64,000 nucleotides of DNA, taken from the NCBI GenBank assembly GCA_028284145.1, contig JANQSH010000053.1, positions 22,875-86,874 of the forward strand, in the 5' to 3' direction. This DNA comes from Planctomycetaceae bacterium (GTDB taxonomy: Bacteria > Planctomycetota > Planctomycetia > Planctomycetales > Planctomycetaceae). Positions 45,163-55,284 of the stretch are shown in pieces. Every line of letters starts with the position of its first letter. Position 1 is the first letter of the stretch. Position numbers and translations under genes: made by a program. A model generated the notes under the pieces. It saw only the letters and a program-made list of their open reading frames with translations. It had not been told where the DNA came from and ran no database searches.

Positions 45163-45264
45163 TGGAGCAGTTTATCTTTTCGTGTAATGGTTCTTGCTCG
45201 TGGAAGTCTGCATTCGCAGGCCAGGAGACGATTTTCGCGCCACAGAAAAACGTAATACGTTCTA
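45163..45264 (+). repeat. dispersed TA-bounded repeat, copy M
   Basis: 102 bp from TGGAGCAGTTTATCTTTTCG to AAAACGTAATACGTTCTA, CTTTTCGTG subfamily. One base pair of the terminal hairpin has changed on both sides (G-C to A-T). It lies 85 bp upstream of the secreted-protein gene start. Confidence 0.85.
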
Positions 45265-45683
45265 AATCCTGTTTCAACGTGTTGCAGGGATTCGCATGAT
45301 TCAACCCAGGAAAACCATTGAGCGAATCGCACAACACAACCGCCAATGAGAAGCTCCCTGATCGGGGATACTCGTTTCCCTTGGGCAAGGTTTCATTTTT
45401 CCGGGAAATTCGACAGATTCAATGAACGTTCCACCCACATTCCGTTCCTCACTGGTGGAAATGGCGTCAAACGCCATTAAACGATACCGGACTGTTTCGC
45501 GGTGAACAAGGAGACGGAGTGCTGTCAGTTTGCCAGTCGACCTTCTGATGCAAACGAAAATAGGGACCAGTCTGGTATCTTTGCGGATTTCGACAATCGG
45601 CGAAAAATGCCGTCGAAACGGACAGAGCTGGTATCCACTCGCACGATTTGCATGATTGTCTTTGCATCTGTAATAATTCAGAC

Positions 45684-45923
45684 ATGAGGAGTGTTTTTGT
45701 GTACACATTCAGTGGCTTGGAAACACTCAATTCTCTGGCAATTCTGGTCGATGGGAAGGATATTGAGACGATGATTGTTTTGAGTTTTGACAAACGGACG
45801 TTTGATCCGAAGCCGGAATACCTGCTGGACCATCAAGACGATAAAGTCGGGTTTGAGAAGTTGCAAGGAGCGACAACGGAGTGGTTTATGTCAACCTACC
45901 TCCCCCTGGAAACAAAGCCTTGA
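45684..45923 (+). CDS. possible small protein, unrecognised
   Basis: An ATG-started frame of 79 codons beginning MRSVFVYTFSGLETLNSLAI and ending TYLPLETKP. Its composition is not clearly non-coding, but there is no good ribosome binding site and no domain. The stop TGA lies within the short GCCTTG palindrome. It could be the remnant of a longer gene. Confidence 0.3.
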   Translation: MRSVFVYTFSGLETLNSLAILVDGKDIETMIVLSFDKRTFDPKPEYLLDHQDDKVGFEKLQGATTEWFMSTYLPLETKP

Positions 45924-45930
45924 CAAGGCA
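45910..45930. repeat. short palindromic repeat, GCCTTG family
   Basis: The same 21 bases as at 25002-25022, including the core GCCTTGACAAGGC and the flanking AAACAAA. Here no leftward gene ends nearby, so it may be a stray copy of a portable element or belong to a lost gene. Confidence 0.6.
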
Positions 45931-46168
45931 TTGCAAACATTCTGACAAAATCTCAGTTGGTATTTTCAAATTCAGTATATCCAGGAGTAGCCTGTTTGGA
46001 AATAATGGGTCAGCAGATGATAGAATGCTGAGTGAAAATCAACTGGGTGAAGCGAACCTCTTCATGGTGGACTCTTCAATACGGCCCCTTCACAACGGGT
46101 TAGTTGAATCGATGAACGCGGGCATGACCAACTCGACTCCTCTGCATGAGCACCGCTGTGGTTGTCTT

Positions 46169-46189
46169 GGCCCGGCACTGCGCCGGGCC
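46169..46189 (+). terminator. strong hairpin upstream of cysE
   Basis: GGCCCGGC pairs perfectly with GCCGGGCC over the loop ACTGC. A T-rich stretch (ATTTTGTCCTTTT) starts 6 bases later, so it could be a terminator for transcripts entering from the left. It lies about 100 bp before cysE. Confidence 0.4.
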
Positions 46190-46293
46190 GCCTCGATTTT
46201 GTCCTTTTGACCACAGGGCGTCTGTCGAATTCTGTACAACGGAGATGGTGACGTTCACTCGAAGACGATTCAATTGATTGCAGAGGAATCACG

Positions 46294-47223
46294 ATGTCCA
46301 CGGACTTTCGCCGCAAAGAACAATTGCCCGAATTGACCGACCGTATACTTGCCACCTATGAGGAATTCGACACGATCAACCATCTGGGACATTGTCCATT
46401 GCCCAGTTCAGAATCGATTGTGGCGATCGCAGAAGATATCAAAGAGGTGATCTTCCCCGGGTACCGCCGCCGGCAGAATCTTCACCGCGGAAATGTTGCC
46501 TACCATATTGGCGATTTAGTCGATGCACTGCATGACCAGATGACGCAACAGATCTGCAGATCGCTCCGGCATAACGCCGATGTCTCTGGCAATGTGGAGT
46601 GCAGTGACGATGTTGACTACGAGGCACAGGGGCAGTTACTGGCGATTCAGTTTCTGGAAACGATTCCCCGATTGAGAAAACTGCTTGCGAACGATGTGCA
46701 GGCGGCTTTCGACGGAGACCCGGCGGCGAAGAATCTGGACGAAATCATCTTCTGCTATCCTGGTTTGGAAGCGATTACCATTCATCGTATCGCTCACGAG
46801 TTGTACCGGCTCGACGTGCCGTTGATTCCCCGTGTGCTTTCCGAATGGGCGCATTGCAATACGGGTATCGACATTCATCCTGGTGCAACGATTGGTCCCC
46901 GGTTTTTCATCGATCACGGGACTGGCGTGGTAATTGGCGAAACCTGTGAGATCGAAGAAGATGTCAAGCTCTATCAGGGGGTGACACTGGGGGCGTTGAG
47001 TTTTCCGAAAGACGAAAACGGAGACCTCATTCGCGATGAGAAGCGACATCCGACAATTCGCCGAGGCGTTGTGATTTATGCAAACGCCACTATTCTTGGT
47101 GGGGATACGGAAATCGGCGAGAACTCGATTATCGGTGCTTCAGTTTCGCTTAACAAAAGTGTGCCGCCGAACACCGTGGTGACAATTGAGAAGCCATCGC
47201 TACGATTCCGCGAAGCGTCATAG
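46294..47223 (+). CDS. cysE: serine O-acetyltransferase
   Basis: 309 residues. An N-terminal helical region (1-150) includes [21 protein letters not shown] and precedes the left-handed beta-helix with hexapeptide repeats: [45 protein letters not shown] and [25 protein letters not shown] turns. It matches the EpsC/CysE form with the long N-terminus. It acetylates serine for cysteine synthesis. The start has GAGGA six bases upstream. A partner cysteine synthase gene is not in the window. Confidence 0.93.
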   Translation: MSTDFRRKEQLPELTDRILATYEEFDTINHLGHCPLPSSESIVAIAEDIKEVIFPGYRRRQNLHRGNVAYHIGDLVDALHDQMTQQICRSLRHNADVSGNVECSDDVDYEAQGQLLAIQFLETIPRLRKLLANDVQAAFDGDPAAKNLDEIIFCYPGLEAITIHRIAHELYRLDVPLIPRVLSEWAHCNTGIDIHPGATIGPRFFIDHGTGVVIGETCEIEEDVKLYQGVTLGALSFPKDENGDLIRDEKRHPTIRRGVVIYANATILGGDTEIGENSIIGASVSLNKSVPPNTVVTIEKPSLRFREAS

Positions 47224-47320
47224 GCGGAAGTCAGATTTGAACATCGCGCAGTGACACGGACGGCCTGTGCCGTTCCGCTATCAAAGAGTCACGTCGAGTG
47301 AAGTTCTTTCGATGACTTCG

Positions 47321-47875
47321 TCATCCCAAACTTGATTGCTCTGTTGCGATTTTATCAAGCATTGAGTTCGCATGTTCGAGAACAGCATCCAGCAGGGCAT
47401 CGGCGCCCTCACGACGTCCGGCTTCAAGATGGTCAATCAAAAGAAATTCCTGCTCGAGCAAATCGACGAGTTCACTGACTGTTCGATCGTTGTCAGCCGT
47501 TTCCGATTTGCAGTTGACCTGGGAAAACTGGAACTCATGATCGCCAATGGTCAGACGATCGCCATCCTGCAGCAGAGCTTCATTTGTCACTTTCCCCGCG
47601 AGTAAGACATGTGGACGCGGCTCGATCGCTTCCAGATAAAGCTCATTTTCAGCAACCGAGATTTGACTATGAATCGGTGGAATCGCAGCATCATTCAGTC
47701 GGATTGCACAATTCCTGCCAGAACCGATCAAATGGCGGCCTGCAGGCAGTCTGCGCTTCGCAAGCAGCTTGTTGGATCGACAGCCACGAAGCTCGATTTG
47801 GAACAATTGTGAGATACTGTTTCGACACACGATAGCCACCGGTCGGTTCCTTCCGTTGGGCGGGACGAAGAGCAA
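47321..47875 (-). CDS. FHA-domain protein
   Basis: 184 residues from a TTG start (uncertain). An FHA domain spans about 30-115, with GRHLIGSGRNCAIRLNDAAI, then IHSQISV and GKVTNEALLQDGDRLTIGDHEF, the usual G-R, S-x-x-H and N-x pattern. The C-terminal 70 residues are helical and acidic. FHA domains bind phosphothreonine, so this is a likely reader of Ser/Thr kinases such as the one at 62075-63232, though no direct link is shown. It is convergent with cysE. Confidence 0.82.
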   Translation of the reverse strand: MLFVPPNGRNRPVAIVCRNSISQLFQIELRGCRSNKLLAKRRLPAGRHLIGSGRNCAIRLNDAAIPPIHSQISVAENELYLEAIEPRPHVLLAGKVTNEALLQDGDRLTIGDHEFQFSQVNCKSETADNDRTVSELVDLLEQEFLLIDHLEAGRREGADALLDAVLEHANSMLDKIATEQSSLG

Positions 47876-48180
47876 ATGATGTCTTCCATAACGTATCCTC
47901 TTCTTCGACCTGTCACGTCAACTCACATCAGCAATTCAGAATTTCACATAGATGCGTTCAATAATCCACGAAAGCGGCGCAATCTCTGACTTCACTTAAA
48001 CATCGATTGTCAGAAATTTCCACTATTTTGGCAATTTGATTCAATCCCCGTGCCCCGCACTTCCCCGGCTCTGTTGTCGCTGAGTTCTACAGGCGATACG
48101 ATCCGTCAATGTCGCGGCTGGATGCAATCTTCCGCCAATTTGCGACGTTGCTAATTCAATCCTGTTTCAGATCGACAACA
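47876..48180. other. divergent upstream region of FHA gene and gltX
   Basis: About 305 bp. Nothing was recognised beyond likely promoter sequence for the two divergent genes. Frames from 48109 that extend gltX upstream are not conserved-looking. Confidence 0.45.
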
Positions 48181-49758
48181 ATGACCGTACGCACACGTTT
48201 TGCTCCCAGCCCTACCGGATACATGCACATCGGCGGCATGCGCACCGCACTGTTCAATTGGCTCTTCGCCCGCCACAACAATGGTCAGTTCATTTTGAGG
48301 ATTGACGACACTGACCAGCAGCGGAATGTCGAGGAAGCGTTGGGGCCAATTTTGCAGGCCTTTCGCTGGCTTGGCCTCGACTGGGATGAAGGTCCCGAAG
48401 TGGGCGGGGATCATGGTCCCTATTTTCAGTCTCAGCGTGGCGAACTGTATCATCAGGCGTTGGATGATCTGTTGTTAAAAGGAAAGGCATATCGCGATTT
48501 CGATCCGCCGGATGTCGTCAAAGCCGATCGGGAAGCCGCCGAAAAGGAAAAGCGGAACTACATGAACATTCGCCGTTCGCTGGAATTGAGCGACGAAGAT
48601 ATCCAACGGAACCTGGAAACGGATGTGCCGTATGTCATTCGACTATTCGTTCCGCGCGATGAGAAAGTGGCGATCAATGATGCCGTGCGCGGTGAGGTGG
48701 AATGGGACTGCAGTCTGATTCCTGATCCGGTCATTATGCGATCGAATGGTTCGCCTCTGTACAATTTTGCCTCGGTCATTGACGACGCGCAATTAAAAAT
48801 CACGCACATCATTCGGGCCGAGGAACATCTGTCAAACGCACCGATTCAGGTGCTGCTGTTTGGAGCACTCGGCTACGAACAACCGCAGTTCGCACACATT
48901 CCGTTCATCACTGCACCGGGCAGCAACAAGAAACTGAGCAAACGGGATCTACAGAAACTGCGGAACAACCCCGCCATGCGGAAGATGTTTCAGGTCGCAG
49001 ATAACATCCTTCCCCGGCTCGGTTTGGAAGTGGGAGAGTCGGTCAACCCGATTACGGTTGAGTATTACGAGCGGCTTGGGTTTCTATCCGAAGCGATCTT
49101 CAATGCGCTGTCACGTCTTGGTTGGTCGCTGGATGACAAGACCGAAAACATGTCTCGGGAAACGGTCATTGAGAACTTCACATTGGAACGGGTCATCAAA
49201 TCTCCCGCCGGTCTCGATCCCGAAAAACTGATGAGCTATCAGGAACACTGGATGGGACAGAAGTCGCTGGAGGAAAAAGTGACCGGCGTGTTGCCCTGTT
49301 TACAGCGGGCGGAACTGATTTCGGATTCGCTCTCCGATGACGACCTGTCCTACGTTGGGCGCGTGATCGTTGCGTTGGATGATCGCCTGAAGACCTTCAG
49401 CGATATCCTGCAGTTCGATGATTTCTTTATGTCAGATGACGATCTTCAATTCGATGAGAAGGCGATACAGAAGCGGTTGATTAAACCGGATGACGCCCTT
49501 CCCCTGCTGAAAAAGTTGCGGGAGAAACTGGCGACAGTCGAGTCGTTTGATGCGGTAACGACCGAAGCGATGTTGCATCAATTTATCGAAGAGGAAGAGA
49601 TCAAGGTCGGTCAGATCATCCACGCATTGCGGGTGGCGGTTTCCGGCAAATCGACCGGACCCGGCATGTTCGACTGTCTCGAACTGCTCGGGCGTGAACG
49701 GTGTCTGGCCCGCATGGATCGGGCGATCGGCATTGCGGAATCGGCTTCCGCGTCGTAG
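48181..49758 (+). CDS. gltX: glutamyl-tRNA synthetase
   Basis: 525 residues from ATG 48181, chosen because the conserved RTRFAPSPTGYMHIGG starts here. The class I motifs are HIGG (16-19) and KLSKR (251-255). After KLSKR, about 30 residues (LQKLRNNPAMRKMFQVADNI and on) are inserted before the usual VEYYERLGFLSEAIFNALSRLGW. The C-terminal anticodon-binding domain is complete. It charges tRNA-Glu. Its neighbour is glnS, in the same direction. Confidence 0.95.
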   Translation: MTVRTRFAPSPTGYMHIGGMRTALFNWLFARHNNGQFILRIDDTDQQRNVEEALGPILQAFRWLGLDWDEGPEVGGDHGPYFQSQRGELYHQALDDLLLKGKAYRDFDPPDVVKADREAAEKEKRNYMNIRRSLELSDEDIQRNLETDVPYVIRLFVPRDEKVAINDAVRGEVEWDCSLIPDPVIMRSNGSPLYNFASVIDDAQLKITHIIRAEEHLSNAPIQVLLFGALGYEQPQFAHIPFITAPGSNKKLSKRDLQKLRNNPAMRKMFQVADNILPRLGLEVGESVNPITVEYYERLGFLSEAIFNALSRLGWSLDDKTENMSRETVIENFTLERVIKSPAGLDPEKLMSYQEHWMGQKSLEEKVTGVLPCLQRAELISDSLSDDDLSYVGRVIVALDDRLKTFSDILQFDDFFMSDDDLQFDEKAIQKRLIKPDDALPLLKKLREKLATVESFDAVTTEAMLHQFIEEEEIKVGQIIHALRVAVSGKSTGPGMFDCLELLGRERCLARMDRAIGIAESASAS

Positions 49759-49874
49759 GTCTGTTTTCCCCACCGGACATTTTCAATTGAGGTGTGAATT
49801 CCTGAAACAGGATGCCAGTTACAGCCAGTAACTCCGTGGCACAACTCGCACCGTATTTCGTAAAAGGTTGGCAA

Positions 49875-51557
49875 ATGAGCACGGAAGAGACTTCCCAATC
49901 CAGGGATTTCATTCGGCAGATTGTCGAACAGGATCTCGAAACCGGCAAATGGGACGGTCGTGTCCAGACCCGATTTCCGCCCGAACCGAATGGTTATCTG
50001 CACATCGGACATGCGAAGGCGATCTGTCTGAACTTCGGTATCGCGCGGGAATATAACGGACTGTGTAACCTCCGTTTTGACGACACCAATCCCGAAAAGG
50101 AGGATGTCGAATACGTCGACTCAATTAAGGAAGATATTCGCTGGCTCGGTTTTGATTGGGACGACCGCGAGTATTTCGCTTCCGACTATTTTGAGCAGAT
50201 TTACGAGTGGGCCACTCAGCTCATTAACGACGGCAAGGCATACGTCGACAGCCAGTCAATCGAGCAGATTCGTGAAACTCGAGGCACGCTCGTCGAGCCG
50301 GGCATAGATAGTCCGTATCGCGATCGCTCGATCGTCGAAAACCTGGACCTGTTCCAGAAGATGCGAGCAGGAAAGTTTCAGGATGGCGAACATGTGCTGC
50401 GGGCTAAAATCGATATGGGATCGAAGCACCTCATCATGCGCGACCCGATTATGTATCGCATTCGGCATCAGCATCATCACCGCACGGGTGACAGGTGGTG
50501 CATTTATCCAACCTACGATTTCACGCATGGCCAGTCCGATTCAATCGAGAAAATTACGCACTCAATCTGCACGCTGGAATTTGAAAACCACCGACCGCTG
50601 TACGACTGGTTTCTGGAACAACTCGGCGTGTTTCACTCTCAACAAATCGAATTCGCCCGGCTGAATCTGACCTGCACCGTGATGAGCAAACGCCGACTGC
50701 TCGAACTGGTCAATGACGGCCATGTCTCCGGCTGGGACGATCCCCGCATGCCGACCATCAGCGGGTTGAGACGACGCGGCTACACACCCGCATCGATTCG
50801 CAATTTCTGTGAGAAAATCGGCATCACGAAATTCAACAGCATGACCGACCTCGGCGTGCTGGAAAATTCCATTCGCGAGGATCTCAACAAGATGGCTCAA
50901 CGTGTGATGACCGTTTTGAATCCGATCAAAGTGGTGATTGATAACTACCCGGAAAATCAGGACGAACAACTGGATGCGGTGAATAATCCGGAAGACGAAT
51001 CGGCCGGAACGCGGACAGTTCCCTTTTCGCGGGAGTTGTACATCGAGCGGGACGATTTCATGGAAGATCCGCCGAAGAAGTTTTTCCGACTGGCTCCCGG
51101 TCGTGAGGTCCGTTTGCGATACGCCTACTTCATCACTTGTAACGAAGTCATTAAGAATGACGATGGTGAAATTGTCGAACTGCGTTGCACCTACGACCCG
51201 GAAACACGCGGGGGGAATGCACCGGATGGCCGCAAAGTGAAGGCGACGCTGCATTGGGTTTCGACCAAACATGCCCTCCCTGCAGAAGTTCGACTGTATG
51301 AACCGCTCTTTTCCAAAGAAAACCCGAACGATGTGGAAGAGGGAGAGGACTGGAAGGAGAATATCAATCCGAATTCGCTGAATGTGATTTCCGGCGCACA
51401 ATGCGAACCGTTTCTGGCCGATGCGAAAGTGGGCGATCGTTTTCAGTTTGAACGCCAGGGATATTTTTGCGTCGACGACGATTCAACCGACGATCAACTC
51501 GTCTTCAACCGCACGGTTGCCTTACGGGATTCCTGGGCGAAGGCGAAGAAAGGATGA
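49875..51557 (+). CDS. glnS: glutaminyl-tRNA synthetase
   Basis: 560 residues from ATG 49875, close to the 554 of E. coli. [18 protein letters not shown] carries HIGH at 43-46, [10 protein letters not shown] is the KMSKS-equivalent, and [19 protein letters not shown] with the two beta-barrel anticodon domains follows. It directly charges tRNA-Gln, so this organism probably does not depend on the Glu-tRNA-Gln amidotransferase route for glutamine. The enzyme is thought to have spread by horizontal transfer from eukaryotes to some bacteria. Confidence 0.95.
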   Translation: MSTEETSQSRDFIRQIVEQDLETGKWDGRVQTRFPPEPNGYLHIGHAKAICLNFGIAREYNGLCNLRFDDTNPEKEDVEYVDSIKEDIRWLGFDWDDREYFASDYFEQIYEWATQLINDGKAYVDSQSIEQIRETRGTLVEPGIDSPYRDRSIVENLDLFQKMRAGKFQDGEHVLRAKIDMGSKHLIMRDPIMYRIRHQHHHRTGDRWCIYPTYDFTHGQSDSIEKITHSICTLEFENHRPLYDWFLEQLGVFHSQQIEFARLNLTCTVMSKRRLLELVNDGHVSGWDDPRMPTISGLRRRGYTPASIRNFCEKIGITKFNSMTDLGVLENSIREDLNKMAQRVMTVLNPIKVVIDNYPENQDEQLDAVNNPEDESAGTRTVPFSRELYIERDDFMEDPPKKFFRLAPGREVRLRYAYFITCNEVIKNDDGEIVELRCTYDPETRGGNAPDGRKVKATLHWVSTKHALPAEVRLYEPLFSKENPNDVEEGEDWKENINPNSLNVISGAQCEPFLADAKVGDRFQFERQGYFCVDDDSTDDQLVFNRTVALRDSWAKAKKG

Positions 51558-51667
51558 TTTTCGCAGGGCACGTACCGCGTGCTGTCAGCGTTGGATTCGC
51601 GGGTTTCGCCGCATTGCCACGGACGCTGCAACTTGTGGTTTGAAACGACGCTGACCCTTTGAAGGTT

Positions 51668-52297
51668 TTAGATCATTCCTGGTTCTTTGAGGAAGCCGAT
51701 GATTCCTGTCATGATGGAATGAAAGGCCGGACCAATGAGAAAGACAAAACTGATGACGAGAGCGACCAGATAATGCCAGCGTTGGCTGTTCGTGTCGAAC
51801 ATCAGCAGGAAGACAAGACCACCCACAAGCATTAAGGCTGCGGCGCAAGCGAGCCAGTTTATCTGGCTGGTTGTATTGAAGTACTGGTTTTTCCGTGTCC
51901 GAAACTCGGCGTTGATTTCGTACAGTTTTTCCTCAACCTCCGGAGAATCCGGCTTCAGGGGAGCATCTGGCAGTTGGGGCGGACTGTATTTGTCCTCGAT
52001 TCGTTTCACATATTCATCGTAGTCATTCTGAAATAGATCCAGCATCTTGCGATAATGTTCCAATTGCAGCTCGTAGTGTTTCATCGCTGCTTCGTGCTGT
52101 TGCTTGCGGTCGGGGAAAGATTCCCGCATCTGCTTCAACTCATTCACCGCACGAATTTCATCGGCAGAGAATTTGATGTGGCTGAGAGCCAGCACCTCGC
52201 TCCGCAAATAGTAAGTGCAAGCGACCAGCATGAGAAACCCGATCAATGCGGCACACTTTGCGACGGCAAGTGATTTGGATTTTTTTGCGTCATTCAT
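51668..52297 (-). CDS. membrane protein with coiled coil, unknown
   Basis: 209 residues. One N-terminal hydrophobic segment (VAKCAALIGFLMLVACTYYL), a charged helical region of about 100 residues (ELKQMRESFPDRKQQHEAAM and on) with a Pro-rich spot (SPPQLPDAPLKPDSP), and two C-terminal hydrophobic segments (INWLACAAALMLVGGLVFLL and HYLVALVISFVFLIGPAF). No family recognised. It lies between convergent glnS and the secreted protein gene upstream. Confidence 0.65.
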   Translation of the reverse strand: MNDAKKSKSLAVAKCAALIGFLMLVACTYYLRSEVLALSHIKFSADEIRAVNELKQMRESFPDRKQQHEAAMKHYELQLEHYRKMLDLFQNDYDEYVKRIEDKYSPPQLPDAPLKPDSPEVEEKLYEINAEFRTRKNQYFNTTSQINWLACAAALMLVGGLVFLLMFDTNSQRWHYLVALVISFVFLIGPAFHSIMTGIIGFLKEPGMI

Positions 52298-52426
52298 GGG
52301 GCGATGAATCCGTGTCGTCCTTCAAAAAACCGCAGGAATCGTTTTGCCTTGCAGGCCCGTTTCCACTGTGATCCTCAAACCGTTTTTGCAGGAATGCTTG
52401 AGCGGGCCAAATAATCCCAGGCGAGA

Positions 52427-53308
52427 TTAACCAGACGACTCGAATGGCTTTCGCACTTCTTCTCGAACCACCGGTTGTTCCACATCGACTTCCCATTTCG
52501 TCAATGTGCGATATGCCTCCTGTCGAACGCCATAGTATCGCACTTCAATGCCATTGTTTTCCTGTGCATGGTGCAGAAATGCCCAACCAGGGTCGTTGAG
52601 TAACGTTTTCGCCTTTGAGGTGTTTTCGTCTGATTGAAAATAGCGAAGTGCCCGGATGCCCTCTTCACGCTCACGGTAATGTTTCGAGCGAATGTATTTC
52701 AGCGCTCGCTTTTCCAGCGCCTCGTTAACTGGAACATTCAAATAGAGACCATGGTATTTGCCCCAACTTGTCTTGGCGACCAGAGTCTGTGGGACCATCA
52801 GCCGGAATGTGTGGTATCGCTTCACCCCTTTCGGCAACTGCCGGACCGTTTCCCGGGCGGCACGAATCACTGCATCCGGTTCGCGCAGCAGTGTAAAATC
52901 CGTCTTGAAGACTTCCATTTTTCCGGGGGCCAGCTCCAAAACCGTCGTTAAGTACGGTGCGTATTCGTCGTAAGCCACCAGTAAACGAGCAGAGCGTTCC
53001 TTCCAGTCCAGCAGCGTCGACTTGCTCTGATACATATACATCTGAATTCGCTGGTGGTAAGGCTCGGTTGTTGTGAGATCCTGCTTTAACGTTTCCTCAA
53101 TGGCAATCGAGGTGTTATGCACGGTGCGTCCATCACGTTGTATGTTGTCATGAATCTTGATTAGTTTCGCGACAAAGACGAGGTCTGCATTGGCGACCAT
53201 GTTTTCAAGGCTTGATGTTTGCGCGATCAATGGCTGAGCGCATGCGACATTCGACTTTATCAGGAGTATACCTCCGACGAGCAACATTTTCGTAATGACG
53301 TTTCGCAT
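52427..53308 (-). CDS. secreted protein, unknown
   Basis: 293 residues starting at an ATG with AAGGAGA close upstream, one of the best ribosome binding sites in the window. A signal peptide (ITKMLLVGGILLIKSNVACA) is followed by VANADLVFVAKLIKIHDN, a strand-rich domain often seen in secreted proteins that begin with a 'leaking through' strand. The C-terminal part REREEGIRALRYFQSDENTSKAKTLLND looks like HEAT-type helical repeats. I do not recognise a function. Confidence 0.7.
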   Translation of the reverse strand: MRNVITKMLLVGGILLIKSNVACAQPLIAQTSSLENMVANADLVFVAKLIKIHDNIQRDGRTVHNTSIAIEETLKQDLTTTEPYHQRIQMYMYQSKSTLLDWKERSARLLVAYDEYAPYLTTVLELAPGKMEVFKTDFTLLREPDAVIRAARETVRQLPKGVKRYHTFRLMVPQTLVAKTSWGKYHGLYLNVPVNEALEKRALKYIRSKHYREREEGIRALRYFQSDENTSKAKTLLNDPGWAFLHHAQENNGIEVRYYGVRQEAYRTLTKWEVDVEQPVVREEVRKPFESSG

Positions 53309-53812
53309 GAATCTCTCCTTCGATCAGAGTTGGGTTTCGTACGCTCCCGCGCGTCGAAGAATTTTTGACTGGACTGACGAAAAATGATTTTGTGTGACAC
53401 TGTTGACTTGCTCAGCAGTGCTTTGAAAAGCGACCTCTCGTAAAGTTCACAAAGTTTGTGTCCGCTTCACTTACTCTTCCGTCTTGCCATGGTCTGCTTG
53501 CTTTTCCTTCAACGTCGAGAGGGATTCTACCAGATAATGGGCTTCGAATCAGCCTGATTGCCTGACGGTATCGGCGGGCATGGCGTGGCCTGATGATGTC
53601 CTGTTCCGCATCAAAAGCGGATCACATGTTTTGTTCCGGTGAAGAGTCTCCCCCTCGTCCTTGCAACCTTCTGGCTGGGAGTGCATGATGGCCAGAGGTA
53701 AGACGTGCGAATTCCATCAACCAATCGTATTCTCCCCACGAATCTTGGCGGTGTTCGTTCGGCCTGGCTTCTCTTATCATCATGAACGTGTAATACGAAT
53801 GGCGGCTCGACG
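53309..53812. other. intergenic, nothing recognised
   Basis: A 504-bp gap between the divergent secreted-protein gene and glgC. No repeat copy, RNA or convincing coding frame was found. Promoters for both neighbours must be here. Confidence 0.5.
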
Positions 53813-55087
53813 ATGAAGAACATGATTTCCCTCATTCTGGGTGGCGGCAAAGGAACTCGGCTCAATCCTCTGACGCAGTTCCGGTCCAAACCGGCTGTAC
53901 CACTGGCTGGAAAGTACCGCTTAATTGATATTCCGATCTCGAACTGCCTCAACAGCGACATCAACAAAATCTATGTACTGACGCAATTCAACTCGGTCAG
54001 TCTGCACCGCCACATTCGGCAGACATACACATTCGACCGCTTCTCGGGTGCCTTTGTCGAGATCCTCGCCGCCCAGCAGACGATTCAGGGAACCGACTGG
54101 TATCAGGGAACTGCTGATGCCGTACGGAAAAACTTGCGATACCTGCAGCAGCCGGGAATCAAGTACGTGGCGATTCTCTCCGGCGATCAGTTGTACCGCA
54201 TGGATTTCCGCGAGATGTTGAAGACGCATATCGATTCCGGCGCAGAAGCGACCATTGCCGCTCTGCCCGTGACTCAGGAAGCGGCAAAGTCTTTCGGCAT
54301 CATGCGGATTGACGATGACGGTCGGGTGAAGGGGTTTGTCGAGAAACCACAAACGGAAGAAGATTTGAACCTCGTGCGGACCGACCCGGAATGGCTGGAA
54401 GCTCACGGCGTGAATTCCCGTGGCCGGGATTGCCTGGCGAGCATGGGGATTTATCTCTTCAATCGGGATACATTGCTGGAATTGCTGACGACATCGGACC
54501 ATGAAGATTTCGGAAAAGAAGTTTTTCCCAAAGCGATCGGCAATCGTCATGTGCAGATGCATCCCTTTGATGGATATTGGGAAGATATCGGAACGATTCG
54601 GTCGTTTTATCAGGCCAATCTTGATCTCGCCTCTCAGAATCCTCCGTTTGATTTCGTCTCCGATGTCGGGCCGATTTACACTCGCGCCCGCCACCTGCCG
54701 GCGACGCGCATGTCGGGCGGTTCCGTCAAGAACAGTATGATCTCCGATGGTTGTGTGATTGGCGAGGACTGCACGATTGAGAACAGTGTGGTCGGCCTCC
54801 GTTGTTGCCTCGGCAACAACGTGACGATCAAGGATTCCATCATCATGGGGCTGGATTACTATCCTGAAAGCGATGATCAGACTTCATCGACGCCACTGGG
54901 AATTGGTGATGGAACAGTGATTGAAGGAGCAATTGTCGATAAGAACTGCCGCATCGGGAAGAACGTTTCCATTAAGTGTGGACCGGGAATTGAAGCCGAA
55001 TGCGACCTCAAGGGGGTTTACGTCCGCGATGGTGTGATCGTCGTTCCCAAAGATGCTGAATTGCCGGATGGCTGGTCGCTGATCTGA
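53813..55087 (+). CDS. glgC: glucose-1-phosphate adenylyltransferase
   Basis: 424 residues. LILGGGKGTRLNPLTQFRSKPAVPLAGKYRLIDIPISNC is the nucleotide-binding start, YQGTADAVRKNL and LSGDQLYRMDF form part of the active site, and the C-terminal beta-helix holds hexapeptide repeats (SDGCVIGEDCTIENSVVGL). It makes ADP-glucose for glycogen synthesis. No other glg genes are in the window. Confidence 0.95.
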   Translation: MKNMISLILGGGKGTRLNPLTQFRSKPAVPLAGKYRLIDIPISNCLNSDINKIYVLTQFNSVSLHRHIRQTYTFDRFSGAFVEILAAQQTIQGTDWYQGTADAVRKNLRYLQQPGIKYVAILSGDQLYRMDFREMLKTHIDSGAEATIAALPVTQEAAKSFGIMRIDDDGRVKGFVEKPQTEEDLNLVRTDPEWLEAHGVNSRGRDCLASMGIYLFNRDTLLELLTTSDHEDFGKEVFPKAIGNRHVQMHPFDGYWEDIGTIRSFYQANLDLASQNPPFDFVSDVGPIYTRARHLPATRMSGGSVKNSMISDGCVIGEDCTIENSVVGLRCCLGNNVTIKDSIIMGLDYYPESDDQTSSTPLGIGDGTVIEGAIVDKNCRIGKNVSIKCGPGIEAECDLKGVYVRDGVIVVPKDAELPDGWSLI

Positions 55088-55284
55088 TGCCGATTTGGAT
55101 ATGGCGGGGGATCACTCGGCGTCGATTTTTGCCGGAAATGCAAAGGGGATAGAGCCGATCCTGTTGTCCGGGATTGAGATGCGTTATAACGGTTCGGTGT
55201 TGCCGGTGGGTTGCTGCAGGCTGCCGGTCGGCACATTTGAGTGAACAAACGAAATAATTTTCCAGCCAGAGTGATTGCCACACG

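Larger units (their letters stand above)
45265..46293. other. gene-poor kilobase
   Basis: About 1 kb with only one weak coding candidate (45684-45923), a copy of the short GCCTTG palindrome (45910-45930) and a strong hairpin (46169-46189). The rest shows no recognisable gene, RNA or repeat. It may be a degraded gene region. Confidence 0.5.

Noticed and set aside
53611..53967. Leftward frame across the glgC start
   Set aside because: Antisense to the conserved GlgC N-terminus; no independent support.
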